Assembly (NCBI GenBank): GCA_964632945.1
Contig: CAZWCX010000014.1
Location: 17,020-81,019 of the forward strand
Length of the DNA stretch: 64,000 bases
From: CAZWCX01 sp964632945
Lineage (GTDB): Bacteria > Planctomycetota > MHYJ01 > WSZJ01 > CAZWCX01
Direction of reading: 5' to 3'
The notes under the pieces were generated by a model. It was not told where the DNA came from and did not search any database. It worked only from the letters and a program-made list of their open reading frames with translations. A program made the translations under genes and the position numbers. This document shows, one piece after another, positions 24,828 through 33,836 of this stretch (its first letter is position 1; each line of letters starts with the position of its first letter).

Positions 24828-26347
24828 CGCTGCGGCTCTCCGTCCCACTCGAGCATGACCACCTGCCGGTGCGCGGCATCGAAGATCCGGCGCGCGGCTT
24901 CCTGTACCTCCCGAGGACCGACCGCACGCCAGCCGGCGGTCCATTCCCCGGTGAAACTCCCGGCGCCGACGGCGACCCGCTGGGACAGGACCATCGCCAA
25001 TCCGTGATTGGTTTCGGCGCGCCGCGCGAGGTCCAGTTCCAGTCCGCGCACGGCGGCGGCCACTTCTGCCGAGGTCGGCGGTTCCTCCTGCAGTCGTCGC
25101 ACGACCGCGGAGATCGCCTGTTCCGCCTGGAGGGAGCCGGCCGGGGCCATCGGCATGGCCGCGATCACGAACAACCCGGGATCGCGCGTCCCCGCCCACT
25201 CCACCCGCGCGCTCGAGCAAAGGCGTCCTTCCGTCACCAACGCCTGAGAAAGCCGGTTGACTCGGCCGCCCCCCAGGATTTCGGCCAGCACGTCGACGGC
25301 CGCGAATCCGGCGTCGCGGGCGGCCGGGGCCGGCCAGCCGATGCGCAGCCGGGGCGCCCCCGCACCGTGGATGATCTGCCGCCCCGCCCCAGGGCGAGCG
25401 AATTCCCCCGGACGAAAGACCGGTGCGCCGTCGCCCGCGGGCAAGCGGCCGAAATACTTGTCGATCAGCGCGAGCACCTCGCTCGTGCGCACGTTGCCGA
25501 CGACCACCGCCGTCATTCGATCGGGTCGGTAGCAGGCCCGGAAGTGCTCCTCCACATCCCGGCGCCGAATGCGCAGGACATCCTCCGGCTGGCCCAGCAC
25601 CGGCCAGCGGTACGGATGCCCGGGGAACGCGCGCGCCCAGAGCAGGGCGTCGAGGCGCCCGTCCGGGTCGCGTTCCACCCGTTGCCGCCGCTCCTGGTCG
25701 ACCCACTCCCGCTCGGGATAGAAGTCGCGAAAGACGGGCTCCAGCAACCGTTGCGATTCCATCAGTGCCCACAGCTCGAACCGATCGGCCGGGAGCGAAC
25801 AGGAAAAGTGGGTGTAGTCCCGCAGGCTCGTCTGCGCGAGATCCCGAGCACCGTTGCGCACGTAGATGGCCCACATCTCGTCGGGGACCATCAGCCCACG
25901 GTACTGGTCGAGCGTCGACTGAATCTCCCGGCGCAATCGCGACGCCAGCACGTCCGGCGCGGCCGGCGTCGTCCGGGTTGCGGTCTCCACCTGCCCGAGT
26001 TGCTCGTGCAGGAAGTCGAGCCGCGCCATCAGCGGTTGCTCCTTGTCGAAGCCCCGCGTGCCGACGTGCCGCGTGCCTTTCAGGAGCAGTCGTTGCAGGA
26101 AATGGGAGATCCCGGTTGTGCCCGCGCGCTCGTCGGCGGACCCCGCCGCGACCACCAGATGGCACGCCACCGTAAAGGTCGACGGGCGCTCCACCACCAG
26201 CACGCGAAAACCGTTGGGCAGGACGTGTTCCCGAACGTCCAGTCGGGGGAAGTCCTCGGCCCGGAGCGGCGGCGCGAGCAGGAGCAGGAGGACGGGTAGA
26301 ACCACCGAGAGGATCCGGGGCAGGCGGCGCGACGGAATGTCACGCAT
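24824..26347 (-). CDS. Exported M16 peptidase-like protein with degenerate zinc motif (first of pair)
   Basis: 507 residues with a signal peptide (LPRILSVVLPVLLLLLAPPL). The M16 fold is recognisable: NGFRVLVVERPS near the N-terminus, GTTGISHFLQRLLLKGTRHVGT at the zinc-motif position, DRMTAVVVGNV closing the first lobe and RLRIGWPAP starting the second. The motif is His-Phe-Leu-Gln-Arg instead of HxxEH, so both the catalytic Glu and the second zinc His are gone. With the downstream copy also lacking Glu, the pair is unlikely to be a zinc protease and may be a chaperone-like or substrate-binding chamber; that is inferred. Divergent from the partner-switching operon. Confidence 0.85.
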   Translation of the reverse strand: MRDIPSRRLPRILSVVLPVLLLLLAPPLRAEDFPRLDVREHVLPNGFRVLVVERPSTFTVACHLVVAAGSADERAGTTGISHFLQRLLLKGTRHVGTRGFDKEQPLMARLDFLHEQLGQVETATRTTPAAPDVLASRLRREIQSTLDQYRGLMVPDEMWAIYVRNGARDLAQTSLRDYTHFSCSLPADRFELWALMESQRLLEPVFRDFYPEREWVDQERRQRVERDPDGRLDALLWARAFPGHPYRWPVLGQPEDVLRIRRRDVEEHFRACYRPDRMTAVVVGNVRTSEVLALIDKYFGRLPAGDGAPVFRPGEFARPGAGRQIIHGAGAPRLRIGWPAPAARDAGFAAVDVLAEILGGGRVNRLSQALVTEGRLCSSARVEWAGTRDPGLFVIAAMPMAPAGSLQAEQAISAVVRRLQEEPPTSAEVAAAVRGLELDLARRAETNHGLAMVLSQRVAVGAGSFTGEWTAGWRAVGPREVQEAARRIFDAAHRQVVMLEWDGEPQR

Positions 26348-26372
26348 GGAAGCCCTCCCACACCGCCCGACA

Positions 26373-26391
26373 CCACCGCACGTGGCGGTGG
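26373..26391. promoter_or_regulatory. Inverted repeat, possible operator or leader hairpin of the M16 operon
   Basis: CCACCGC and GCGGTGG are perfect 7-base arms around ACGTG, 26-44 bases upstream of the ATG at 26347. Confidence 0.35.
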
Positions 26392-26446
26392 ATCTATCGA
26401 CCAACGAAGGGGTCGGCCTTGAGCCACTCTGTCCCACACCCCTGTT

Positions 26447-26475
26447 ACGCTACTCGTCCCGCGGGGCGGGTGCAA
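26447..26475 (-). promoter_or_regulatory. Weak promoter candidate for the M16 operon
   Basis: On the minus strand, TTGCAC (26475-26470), a 17-base spacer and TAGCGT (26452-26447). The -10 matches only three consensus bases. Confidence 0.3.
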
Positions 26476-26675
26476 TCATTAAATGCATATCGAATGTAAT
26501 CAGGGAGAGATCTGCCGGCACGCGCGCCCGCCGCTCGCCGTCACCACCCCTCGCCGGTCCGCGGTTTCGTGCCTCCACCGGTGGCCTCTTCCTTGAACGC
26601 AGTCCGGTGCTTCGTGCGGCGGCGCGGCCGAAGGCTTCGCCGTTCCGTCCGGACCGGGCGGTTCCGGCGATTTGC

Positions 26676-26704
26676 TTGGCAAGGGTGGAGGAGCGTGCTA
26701 CAAT
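26676..26704 (+). promoter_or_regulatory. Sigma70 promoter of the partner-switching operon
   Basis: TTGGCA (26676-26681), a 17-base spacer and TACAAT (26699-26704): five of six matches in each box, 43 bases before the ATG. Confidence 0.65.
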
Positions 26705-26746
26705 CCGCCTCGCATCCGCCACGAGCCTCCGCCGAGGTCCCCCGCC

Positions 26747-28036
26747 ATGGCGCACGAGAGCAAGCTCCTCAACGTCAGCGACGTCAACAAGCGGATGAAG
26801 GACCTCGAGACGCTGCTGGACCTTTCCAAGGCCCTCACCGTCCAACGCGATTTCGACCAGCTTCTCGACCTGATCATCCGGGAGACGGTCCGCGTGATGG
26901 AAGCCGACCGCGGAACGTTGTTCATCGTCGACGAGAGCAACGGGGACCTGGTCAGCAAGATCGCGCAGAAGGCCGAGGTCAGCGAGATCCGCGTTCCGGT
27001 GGGCAAGGGGATCGCCGGGCACGTCGCCGCCACGCGCGAGGTCGTGAACATCCAGGACGCCTATTCCGACTCCCGCTTCAATCAGGCCGTGGATCGCCAG
27101 ACCGGCTACCGCACCAAGACGATCCTCTGCGCTCCGCTGCTCACGCACGAAGACAAGGTGATCGGCGTCGTGCAGGTGCTCAACAAGCGGGACGGGATCT
27201 TCAGCAAGTACGACGAGTCCCTGCTGATGGCGCTCGGTTCCCATGCGGCGGTGGCGCTCGACAATGCCCGCCTGGTGCGGCACTACCTCGAAAAGCAGGT
27301 GCTGATGCAGTCCCTGCAGATCGCCCAGTCGATCCAGCGGAGGCTGTTGCCCCGCGATTTCCCGGTCGTGGCCGGATACGAGGTTCGCGGGTGGACACAG
27401 GCGGCGGACGAGACGGGGGGCGATTACTTCGACACCCTGCTCCTGTCGACGGGGGAGGTGGTCGTCGTGATCGGGGATGTGTCCGGACATGGCGTGGGTC
27501 CGGCGCTGATCATGGCCACCACGCGCGCGTTCCTGCGCAGCCTGTGCCAGACCTATCGCGATCCCGCCGAGATCCTGTTCCGTCTCAACAATCTCCTCGT
27601 CCAGGATGTCGAGTCCGGTTCCTTCGTGACCCTGTTCCTGGGCATCCTGACCCCCGCCACCGGGGCGTTCGTCTACACCAGTGCCGGGCATGATCCGCCC
27701 TTGCTGTACCAACAAGCGACCGGGCAGTTCCTCGAGCTCGACAGCACCGGACTGCCGCTCGGTCTGATCCAGGACGCCGATTTTCCCGCCGCGCACTCGC
27801 CGCCACTGTGCCCCGGGGACCTCATCCTGTTCACCACGGACGGCGTCTGGGAGGCGATGAACGCCGCCAACGAGGCGTACGGGCGGGAGCGACTCAAGGA
27901 GCGCATCCTGGCCGACCGCGGGCGATCCGCGACAGAATTGCTGCAGGCCATCTATGACGAGGTGAAGGCCTTCTGCGGCCCGGTGCCCCAGCGGGACGAC
28001 ATCACGATGCTGGTGGTCAAGTCGAACGGACGTTGA
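26747..28036 (+). CDS. GAF domain / SpoIIE-type PP2C phosphatase (RsbU-like)
   Basis: 429 residues. A short coiled lead-in (MKDLETLLDLSKALTVQRD) is followed by a GAF sensor domain (about 25-185; VGKGIAGHVAATREVVNI, VIGVVQVLNKRDG). The C-terminal half (about 215-425) is a SpoIIE/PP2C phosphatase with metal-binding Asp residues in ETGGDYFD, VVVIGDVSGHGVGPAL, FTTDGVWEAMN and QRDDITMLVV. It should dephosphorylate a STAS protein in response to a ligand or signal sensed by GAF. It is the first gene of a three-gene set; the next start lies within or right after its stop. Confidence 0.92.
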   Translation: MAHESKLLNVSDVNKRMKDLETLLDLSKALTVQRDFDQLLDLIIRETVRVMEADRGTLFIVDESNGDLVSKIAQKAEVSEIRVPVGKGIAGHVAATREVVNIQDAYSDSRFNQAVDRQTGYRTKTILCAPLLTHEDKVIGVVQVLNKRDGIFSKYDESLLMALGSHAAVALDNARLVRHYLEKQVLMQSLQIAQSIQRRLLPRDFPVVAGYEVRGWTQAADETGGDYFDTLLLSTGEVVVVIGDVSGHGVGPALIMATTRAFLRSLCQTYRDPAEILFRLNNLLVQDVESGSFVTLFLGILTPATGAFVYTSAGHDPPLLYQQATGQFLELDSTGLPLGLIQDADFPAAHSPPLCPGDLILFTTDGVWEAMNAANEAYGRERLKERILADRGRSATELLQAIYDEVKAFCGPVPQRDDITMLVVKSNGR

Positions 28037-28057
28037 GTGGAGGGATTGCCCCAGGCC

Positions 28058-28540
28058 ATGGCCATCGACCTCAAGTTCGATCCGGGCGAACCGCCGGGCT
28101 TCGGGAAGGTGATCTTTCAGAGGATCATTCCCAGCGACCTGCAGATCAAGGCGACCACCCTGGACGAACTCCTTCAGGTCATGGCGCAGCACCAGGTCTT
28201 CCGGGAAACGGAGGACGAGGTGCGCATGCGCCTCTGTATCGACGAGGTGCTGGTCAACGCGATCGTCCACGGCAACGAACACGCCCCGGACAAATCGGTG
28301 ACGATCACCGCGTATTTGTCCCCGGAGAAGGTGGGCGTGCGGGTCGAAGACCAGGGAAAGGGTTTCACTCCCAAAGACGTCCCCGATCCCGATGATCCGG
28401 AATCGCTCCTCCTGGAGGGAGGGCGCGGCGTCCTGATCGTGACCAGCTTCATGGACGAGGTGAAGTACTACGGCAACGGCAGCCGCGTATTGATGGTGAG
28501 GAACCTGGGAATCCCTCCGCCGGTGAATTCGCCGCCCTAG
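28058..28540 (+). CDS. RsbW-like anti-sigma factor / serine kinase (HATPase_c)
   Basis: 160 residues with a GHKL ATPase fold: N-box EVLVNAIVHGNEHA, G1-type VRVEDQGKGFTP and G2-type GGRGVLIVTSFMDEV. These are the motifs of RsbW/SpoIIAB-type kinases, which bind a sigma factor or other target and phosphorylate a STAS antagonist. A GTG directly after the previous stop (28037) would give 7 extra residues; the ATG at 28058 has GGAGGG upstream with a slightly long spacing. Together with its neighbours it forms a partner-switching module, but no dedicated sigma factor lies beside it. Confidence 0.88.
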   Translation: MAIDLKFDPGEPPGFGKVIFQRIIPSDLQIKATTLDELLQVMAQHQVFRETEDEVRMRLCIDEVLVNAIVHGNEHAPDKSVTITAYLSPEKVGVRVEDQGKGFTPKDVPDPDDPESLLLEGGRGVLIVTSFMDEVKYYGNGSRVLMVRNLGIPPPVNSPP

Positions 28541-28627
28541 GAACAGGCCGGCAGATGGGGGTGACCCCGGGATCGAGTTCCGATTCCGAGCGAATGGGCC
28601 GCAAGGCCGGGCATGGAGGATGAAACG

Positions 28628-29005
28628 GTGGACAACACGAAAAAGGGGCGGTTGATCACGCAAACCGTCGGCGACGTCACGGTCGTGGACTTCGTCGACT
28701 CGCGCATTCTCGACGAGAACATCATCAAGATCGTCGTCGAAGAACTGTTTGCGCTCGTGAACAACAGCTACAAGATCAAGTTGATCATCGACTTCCAGAA
28801 CGTCGACTACCTCTCGAGCGCCGTGCTGGGCAAGCTGGTCGCGCTCAAGAAGCTGGTGGATGAGGCCAAGGGGCAGGTGAAACTCTGCAACATCAAGCCC
28901 TCGATCCGGCAGATCTTCTCGATCACCAAGCTGGACAAGCTGATCGAGATTCAGGCGGATCAGGCCGCGGCCATGAAGGCGATGCAGAAGGGGCGATTCG
29001 TCTAG
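28628..29005 (+). CDS. STAS-domain anti-anti-sigma factor (RsbV-like)
   Basis: 125 residues forming one STAS domain: strand VTVVDFVDSRILDE, then IKLIIDFQNVDYLSSAVLGKLVALKK, where the Ser pair after DYL is the phosphorylation site of RsbV/SpoIIAA. QVKLCNIKPSIRQIFSITKLD follows, as in the family. The GTG at 28628 has GGAGG nine bases upstream and is preferred over the ATG at 28613, which overlaps that ribosome site. The unphosphorylated form would bind the RsbW-like kinase and free its target. Expected to be cycled by the SpoIIE phosphatase encoded two genes upstream. Confidence 0.9.
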   Translation: MDNTKKGRLITQTVGDVTVVDFVDSRILDENIIKIVVEELFALVNNSYKIKLIIDFQNVDYLSSAVLGKLVALKKLVDEAKGQVKLCNIKPSIRQIFSITKLDKLIEIQADQAAAMKAMQKGRFV

Positions 29006-29205
29006 GGGGGACTCGGGTCGCGTGCGCCGGGCCGGTCCGTCCCGCATCCGCGCGGACTCCGGATGCGGAGATCGCGGGGGGGGCGGGGCGTGGACGTCGC
29101 AGGGCGCGCCGGGAGGGAATCGCCGCGGGCGATGGCGGGTGCTTCCGTGGGTCTCGTCCCCGTGGAGCGCCGAAACGGCCTGGAGCCCGCGGGGAGGAGG
29201 AGAGG

Positions 29206-30171
29206 ATGAAGTATCGCCGTGTCGGACGCACCGGCCTGAAGGTCAGCGCGGTTTCTCTCGGCGGCTGGCTGACCTTCGGCAACAGCGTCGATGTCGCGGG
29301 CACCCGCGAGGTCGTGGCGCAGGCGTTCGACCTCGGGATCAACAGCTTCGACACGGCCGACGTTTACGCGCAAGGGGCCGGGGAGGCTGCCCTCGCCGAT
29401 GCATTGGCGGGGAGGCCACGCAAGGACTACGTCCTGGCCACGAAGGTCTTCTGGCCCACCGGACCCGGTCCGAACGACAAGGGTCTTTCGCGCAAACACA
29501 TTCTGGAGTCCATCCACGCGTCTCTCCGGCGTTTGAAGACGGACTACGTCGATCTCTACTACTGCCATCGCTGGGACCCGGAGACCCCGGTGGACGAGGT
29601 CGCCTATTGCATGGAGAGCCTTGTCCAGAAGGGGAAAGCGCTCTATTGGGGCGTCAGTTGTTGGACTGCGGAGCAAATCCAGTCGGTGCAGTCCGTCAAC
29701 GGTTTGCGCCATCGCCCGGTGGTGGACCAACCGCCGTACAATCTGCTCGATCGCAGGATCGAGGACAACGTCCTGCACATGTGCAAGCAGCACGAGATGG
29801 GGCTGATCACCTTCAGCGCCCTGGCGGAGGGGGTGCTCACGGCAAAGTACCTCGACGGCGTGCCGGCCGATTCGCGCGCCTCGGATCCACGTTCCAATCG
29901 GTTCATCACGCGCTACCTGGCCGAACCGCTGCGCCCGATCGTGAAGGGATTGGCGGATCTGGCGGCGAAGGCCGGGATGCCTCCGGCCGAGCTGGCGGTG
30001 GCCTGGTGCCTGCGCCGGCCGGAGGTTTCGAGCGTGATCGTGGGGGCCTCGCGACCGGCTCAGCTCGAGATGACCGCCCGCGCGGCCGAGCGGGAACTGG
30101 ACGCGGACCTGTTGGCGGCGCTCGATCGCCTGGTCGAAGGGGCGCCGAACGCGGAGCCCCCGATCACGTAG
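29206..30171 (+). CDS. Aldo/keto reductase (potassium-channel beta-like branch)
   Basis: 321 residues with the AKR TIM-barrel. The catalytic tetrad is visible: Asp and Tyr in FDTADVYAQG, Lys in LATKVFW and His in YYCHRWDPETP. Other family segments are KYRRVGRTGLKVSAVSLG at the start, WGVSCWTAEQI, and the NADPH-binding end SSVIVGASRPAQLEMTARA. The sequence is closest in style to the KCNAB/YghZ/Gpr branch that reduces aldehydes with NADPH; the substrate is unknown. A GGAGGAGGAGAGG ribosome site precedes the ATG. It is separated by 200 bases from the RsbV-like gene and appears independent. Confidence 0.9.
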   Translation: MKYRRVGRTGLKVSAVSLGGWLTFGNSVDVAGTREVVAQAFDLGINSFDTADVYAQGAGEAALADALAGRPRKDYVLATKVFWPTGPGPNDKGLSRKHILESIHASLRRLKTDYVDLYYCHRWDPETPVDEVAYCMESLVQKGKALYWGVSCWTAEQIQSVQSVNGLRHRPVVDQPPYNLLDRRIEDNVLHMCKQHEMGLITFSALAEGVLTAKYLDGVPADSRASDPRSNRFITRYLAEPLRPIVKGLADLAAKAGMPPAELAVAWCLRRPEVSSVIVGASRPAQLEMTARAAERELDADLLAALDRLVEGAPNAEPPIT

Positions 30172-30249
30172 CCGGCAGCACATTCGGCTGCCGTCGCCGG
30201 CCCGGGTCGGCGCGCGAGTCGACGGCGCGTCCCCGGCACGGAGCGACTC

Positions 30250-31080
30250 ATGCCCCGCACTTCTCGCACCCGCCGCGCCGCCGAGCCTCGGCCGCTCGCG
30301 GGCGTTCGCGCGGTGGTCACCCGCGCCGCGGGCCAGGCGGGCGAGTTGCGGAACGCACTGGAGGCCCTCGGCGCGACGACCGTCGCCTTTCCGACCCTCG
30401 TGCTCCGCGCGCCGGCCGATTCCCGACCCCTCGACCGCGCCATCGACCGCCTCGCCCTCTACGATTGGCTGCTGTTCACCAGCGCCAACGGCGTGCGCCG
30501 CTTCTTCGAGCGCCTCGAGCGCCGCGGTTGCGACCTGCGCGCCGTCGGCCACCTGCGGCTGGCGGCGATCGGGCCGGGAACGGCGGAAACCCTGGCCGAA
30601 TACCGGCTTCGCGCCGACGTGGTCCCGCCGCGCTACGTCGCCGAGTCGCTCGCGGCCGCCCTCGCCAAAGTCGGCGTGCGCGGGGCGCGAATCCTCCTTC
30701 CCCGCGCCCGCGAGGCGCGCGAGGCGCTGCCGGTTCTTCTCGCCCGGCACGGGGCGGCGGTCGACGTGGTCGAAGCGTATCGAATGGAACCGGTCCGGTA
30801 TCCCGCCGCGCGCGTGCGTCGCCTGCTGCTCGACCGCCCCTGCGACCTCCTGACCTTCCTGAGCGCACAAACGGCGAAGTTCTTCGCCGCCGCGGTGGGC
30901 GTGAGGGTGCTGCGCACCCTGCGGGGAACGGCGGCGGTCGCCAGCATCGGTCCGATCACCACACGCGCGCTCCGCGAGATCGGTCTTCCCCCGCACGCCC
31001 AGGCCCGCCCCTACGACCTCGATGGCCTCGTCGCCGCCGCGGTGCGCGCGGTGCGCGTGGGCCGCAGGAGGCGCCGGTGA
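30250..31080 (+). CDS. hemD: Uroporphyrinogen-III synthase
   Basis: 276 residues with the two-domain HemD layout: AVVTRAAGQAGELRNALEALGA at the start of domain 1, YDWLLFTSANGVRRFFERL as its conserved block, RLAAIGPGTAETLAEY, then domain 2 with ARILLPRAREAREALPVLL and AVASIGPITTRALREIG. It closes hydroxymethylbilane to uroporphyrinogen III, the shared precursor of haem and sirohaem. No other haem gene lies nearby. Its stop overlaps the start of the YgjP-type gene (GTGA). HemD sequences are poorly conserved, so the call rests on these motifs and the length. Confidence 0.85.
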   Translation: MPRTSRTRRAAEPRPLAGVRAVVTRAAGQAGELRNALEALGATTVAFPTLVLRAPADSRPLDRAIDRLALYDWLLFTSANGVRRFFERLERRGCDLRAVGHLRLAAIGPGTAETLAEYRLRADVVPPRYVAESLAAALAKVGVRGARILLPRAREAREALPVLLARHGAAVDVVEAYRMEPVRYPAARVRRLLLDRPCDLLTFLSAQTAKFFAAAVGVRVLRTLRGTAAVASIGPITTRALREIGLPPHAQARPYDLDGLVAAAVRAVRVGRRRRR

Positions 31081-31811
31081 TCGGCGAAGTCCGCACCGTC
31101 GTCCACGGTCAGGAACGAGTCGACGTGCGCGTGCTGCGCACGCCCCGCAAGAAAACGGTCGCCCTCCACGTCTCCCCCGACCTCGAAGTCGTCCTGCGCG
31201 TCCCCCAGCGCCTGTCCGGCGGCCGGGTGGAGGAGATCCTGCGCCTGCGCGCCGACTGGATCGTGCGCCAGGTGAAGCGATTCCGCGCCCTGTCCCCGCC
31301 GCTCCGGCGCGAATTCGTCTCCGGGGAGTCGATCCCGTTCCTGGGGGAGGATCTCACCCTCGAGGTCGTCGCTCGCCCGGGGGCCGTCCCGGACGCATTC
31401 CGGTTCGACGTGCGCCTGTGGGTCACCGTCGACGCGGCCCGCTCGGGGGCGTCCCGGCGCGAGGCCGTGCGCTCGGCCCTGGTCGCCTTCTTCCGCGCCG
31501 AGGCGGCCGCGCGCCTCCCCGGACGCGTCGCCCACTATGCGGAGCGGCTCGGCGTGGCGGTTCCAGCCGTTTTCATCCGCGACCAGAAACGGCGCTGGGG
31601 ATCCTGTCACCCCCGCGGCTGCGTCTACCTCAACTGGCGGCTCGTGCTGATGCCGCCGGACCTGCTCGACTACGTCGTCGCGCACGAGGTCTGCCACCTC
31701 CGGCGGGCCGACCATGGGCCGCGGTTCTGGGCCCTGGTCGGTTCCCTCGTGCCGGACGTGAAGGAGAGGCGCGCGCGTCTGCGGCGGGACGGGGAGCGAT
31801 ACTCGCTGTAG
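31077..31811 (+). CDS. YgjP-type (SprT-like, DUF45) metallopeptidase
   Basis: 244 residues from a GTG that overlaps the hemD stop, with AGGAGG upstream. The C-terminal domain has the zinc motif in YVVAHEVCHLRRADHGPRFW (HExxH plus a downstream His) and the preceding RDQKRRWGSCHPRG block that marks the YgjP/WLM-like family. The N-terminal part is a beta-rich region (VRVLRTPRKKTVALHVSPD) normal for this family. Homologues are often next to restriction or DNA-repair genes, but the function is not established. Convergent with the LRR-TPR gene with only 9 bases between stops. Confidence 0.88.
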   Translation: MIGEVRTVVHGQERVDVRVLRTPRKKTVALHVSPDLEVVLRVPQRLSGGRVEEILRLRADWIVRQVKRFRALSPPLRREFVSGESIPFLGEDLTLEVVARPGAVPDAFRFDVRLWVTVDAARSGASRREAVRSALVAFFRAEAAARLPGRVAHYAERLGVAVPAVFIRDQKRRWGSCHPRGCVYLNWRLVLMPPDLLDYVVAHEVCHLRRADHGPRFWALVGSLVPDVKERRARLRRDGERYSL

Positions 31812-31820
31812 GACGGGGCG

Positions 31821-33830
31821 CTACTTCCGGCGCAGTTGGGTGAGATCCCCTTCGACCGCGGCCCGCTCGGGATGGTCGGGGGCGAGTTCGAGGAACCGCT
31901 TCAGGTCGCGCGCCGCCTCCTCGTTGCGGCCGAGCGCCATCAGCGACCGACCCCGCCCCCGGTACGGTTCCACCGCGTCGGGGTCCAGCGCGAGCGCGCG
32001 TTCATAATCGGCCAGGGCTCCCGCGGCGTCCCGCTTCCGCAGCCGGGCCTCGCCGCGGTTGGTGTGCGCGATCGCATTGTCCGGCGCGATCGCCAGCGCG
32101 CGATCGCAGTCGCGCAGCGCGGCGTCGACCTCCGCCATGTCCAGCCGGGCGGCGGCGCGGTTGACGAACAGCATCGGCGCCACGCTCATCCAGACCTTGG
32201 GCGGTCCCTTGCCCGCGCACAGCAGGGCCAGGGCCCGGCTATAGTCACCGGCCGCCCCGCGCGGGTCGCCGCTGTCGAAGCGGAGATCCCCGCGGGCCGT
32301 CCAGACCTCGCCCGCCTCCGGATCGCGCTCGAGCGCGGCGCTCAGATCCGCGATCGCCCCGATCCGGTTCCCCAGGCGCGCCCGCGCCGATCCGCGCGCC
32401 TGGTACGCGGACGCATCGTCGGACAGGTCGACCGCGCGCGTGAATGCCTCCTCCATGCCCGCGGTGTCCCCGAGTTCCGCGCACACGGTCCCCAGTTCGG
32501 TCCACGCCTCCACGCTCTCGGGATCCTCGGTCACCGAACGTCGCAGCAGCGTGCGCGCGTCGTCGTGCTCGCCGCGTTCCCGCAACCCCTCCGCCTCGCT
32601 CAGGGCGTGCGCAATCTCCGCGGGTACGCCACGCTCCTCCGCGATCACCCGGATCCCCGGGCGCGCCCCGCGCAGCGCATGCACCCCGAGCGCCGTCACC
32701 CAGCACCCGGTCACGTCCACCCGGCTCAGGCGCGGCAGCTCCGTCAGGTGCACCAGGGTTGCGTCGGTCACGCCCCCCTTCTCCGGCAGGGTCCCCCGGC
32801 AGTGCGCAAGGCCGAGGTCCACCAGCCCTTCGAGCCGGGAGATCTCCCGCAATCCCGCATCGGCGACCAGACGTCCCGCGGTGAGTTCGAGGGTCGCCAG
32901 CCGGCGCAGGCCGGAGAGGGCGACCAGCCCGTCCCCGCGCACGCCGCAGCGCGACAGCCGCAGGGCCCGCAACTCCGTCAGCCCCGCCAGCCCCGCGAGC
33001 CCCTCGTCCAGCACGGCGGTGTCGCACAGGTCGAGGTCCAGCAGCGAGACGATGCGACCCACGGCGGTCAGCCCCTCGTCCCCGACTTCGCACTCGCGCA
33101 GGTCGAGCCGCTCCAGGCGGGGCAGCGCGGCCAGCCACTTCATTCCATCGTCGGTCACCGCGGTCGCCGTCAGATCCAGAGCCTGCAGCCCGGTGAGCCG
33201 GCCCACCGGCTCCAGTCCGGCGTCGGTGACCTGCGAATGGGCGAGGTCGAGACCCTCCAGTCGCTCCAGGCTTGCGATCGCGCGCACCGTTTCGTCGGCC
33301 TTGCGATAGCCGCGCCAGCCGAGGCGGCGCAAGGCGGGCCAGCCGTTCATCGCCGCCACCCCCGCGGCCGTCACCTGGCGGGCTTCCGACAGCCGCAGCG
33401 TCTCGAGCGCCGGCAAGGCGCCGAGTCGGCTCAGGCCTGCGTCGGTGATGCCGCGCGCCTTGCCGAGATCCAGTCGACGCAGCCCGGTCATGCGCGCGAT
33501 CGACTCGAGTCCCGCATCGGTCAGCGCCGCCGCGTCTTCCACCACCAGCGTGCGGAGTTCCATCCCCGTCAGGCGCGACAGCCACCCGTCGTCCACCGAT
33601 TCGAGGCGCAATCCGGACGCGCCGGCGGCGCGCAGGTCTTCGATCAATCGGGGCGTGTCGGCCTCTTCGATGTGGGGAAGAACGCGCAGGTCCACCCCCC
33701 ACGGGCGGTCCTCCGGGACCGGGATCCCCCCGCCGTCGTGGCTGGGCGTGCGGCCGATCCGCTCGAGGACCTCGCGCCCCTGGACGAGCGCCCAGAGTTC
33801 GAGGGAACGGCCGGATTCGAAGCGGGTCAT
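31821..33830 (-). CDS. Leucine-rich repeat / TPR protein
   Basis: 669 residues. Residues about 75-370 are leucine-rich repeats of the ribonuclease-inhibitor/AMN1-like sort, each about 24 residues with patterns such as LRRLDLGKARGITDAGLSRLG and LQALDLTATAVTDDGMKWLA. After a linker (PAEIAHALSEAEGLRERGE) come five or six TPR units (about 400-665; for example AYQARGSARARLGNRIGAIADLSAAL, AHTNRGEARLRKRDAAGALADYERAL). The N-terminal 60 residues (MTRFESGRSLELWALVQG) show no export signal, so it is probably cytoplasmic and binds other proteins. The ATG directly follows a good promoter with almost no leader (separate entry). Confidence 0.85.
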   Translation of the reverse strand: MTRFESGRSLELWALVQGREVLERIGRTPSHDGGGIPVPEDRPWGVDLRVLPHIEEADTPRLIEDLRAAGASGLRLESVDDGWLSRLTGMELRTLVVEDAAALTDAGLESIARMTGLRRLDLGKARGITDAGLSRLGALPALETLRLSEARQVTAAGVAAMNGWPALRRLGWRGYRKADETVRAIASLERLEGLDLAHSQVTDAGLEPVGRLTGLQALDLTATAVTDDGMKWLAALPRLERLDLRECEVGDEGLTAVGRIVSLLDLDLCDTAVLDEGLAGLAGLTELRALRLSRCGVRGDGLVALSGLRRLATLELTAGRLVADAGLREISRLEGLVDLGLAHCRGTLPEKGGVTDATLVHLTELPRLSRVDVTGCWVTALGVHALRGARPGIRVIAEERGVPAEIAHALSEAEGLRERGEHDDARTLLRRSVTEDPESVEAWTELGTVCAELGDTAGMEEAFTRAVDLSDDASAYQARGSARARLGNRIGAIADLSAALERDPEAGEVWTARGDLRFDSGDPRGAAGDYSRALALLCAGKGPPKVWMSVAPMLFVNRAAARLDMAEVDAALRDCDRALAIAPDNAIAHTNRGEARLRKRDAAGALADYERALALDPDAVEPYRGRGRSLMALGRNEEAARDLKRFLELAPDHPERAAVEGDLTQLRRK

Positions 33831-33836
33831 GGGGTC

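Larger units (their letters stand above)
26348..26746. other. Divergent regulatory region between M16 pair and partner-switching operon
   Basis: 399 bases without a gene. It holds a promoter in each direction (separate entries) and a perfect 7-bp inverted repeat, CCACCGC-ACGTG-GCGGTGG (26373-26391), in the leader of the M16 operon. A locally AT-rich stretch lies around 26470-26505. Confidence 0.5.
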
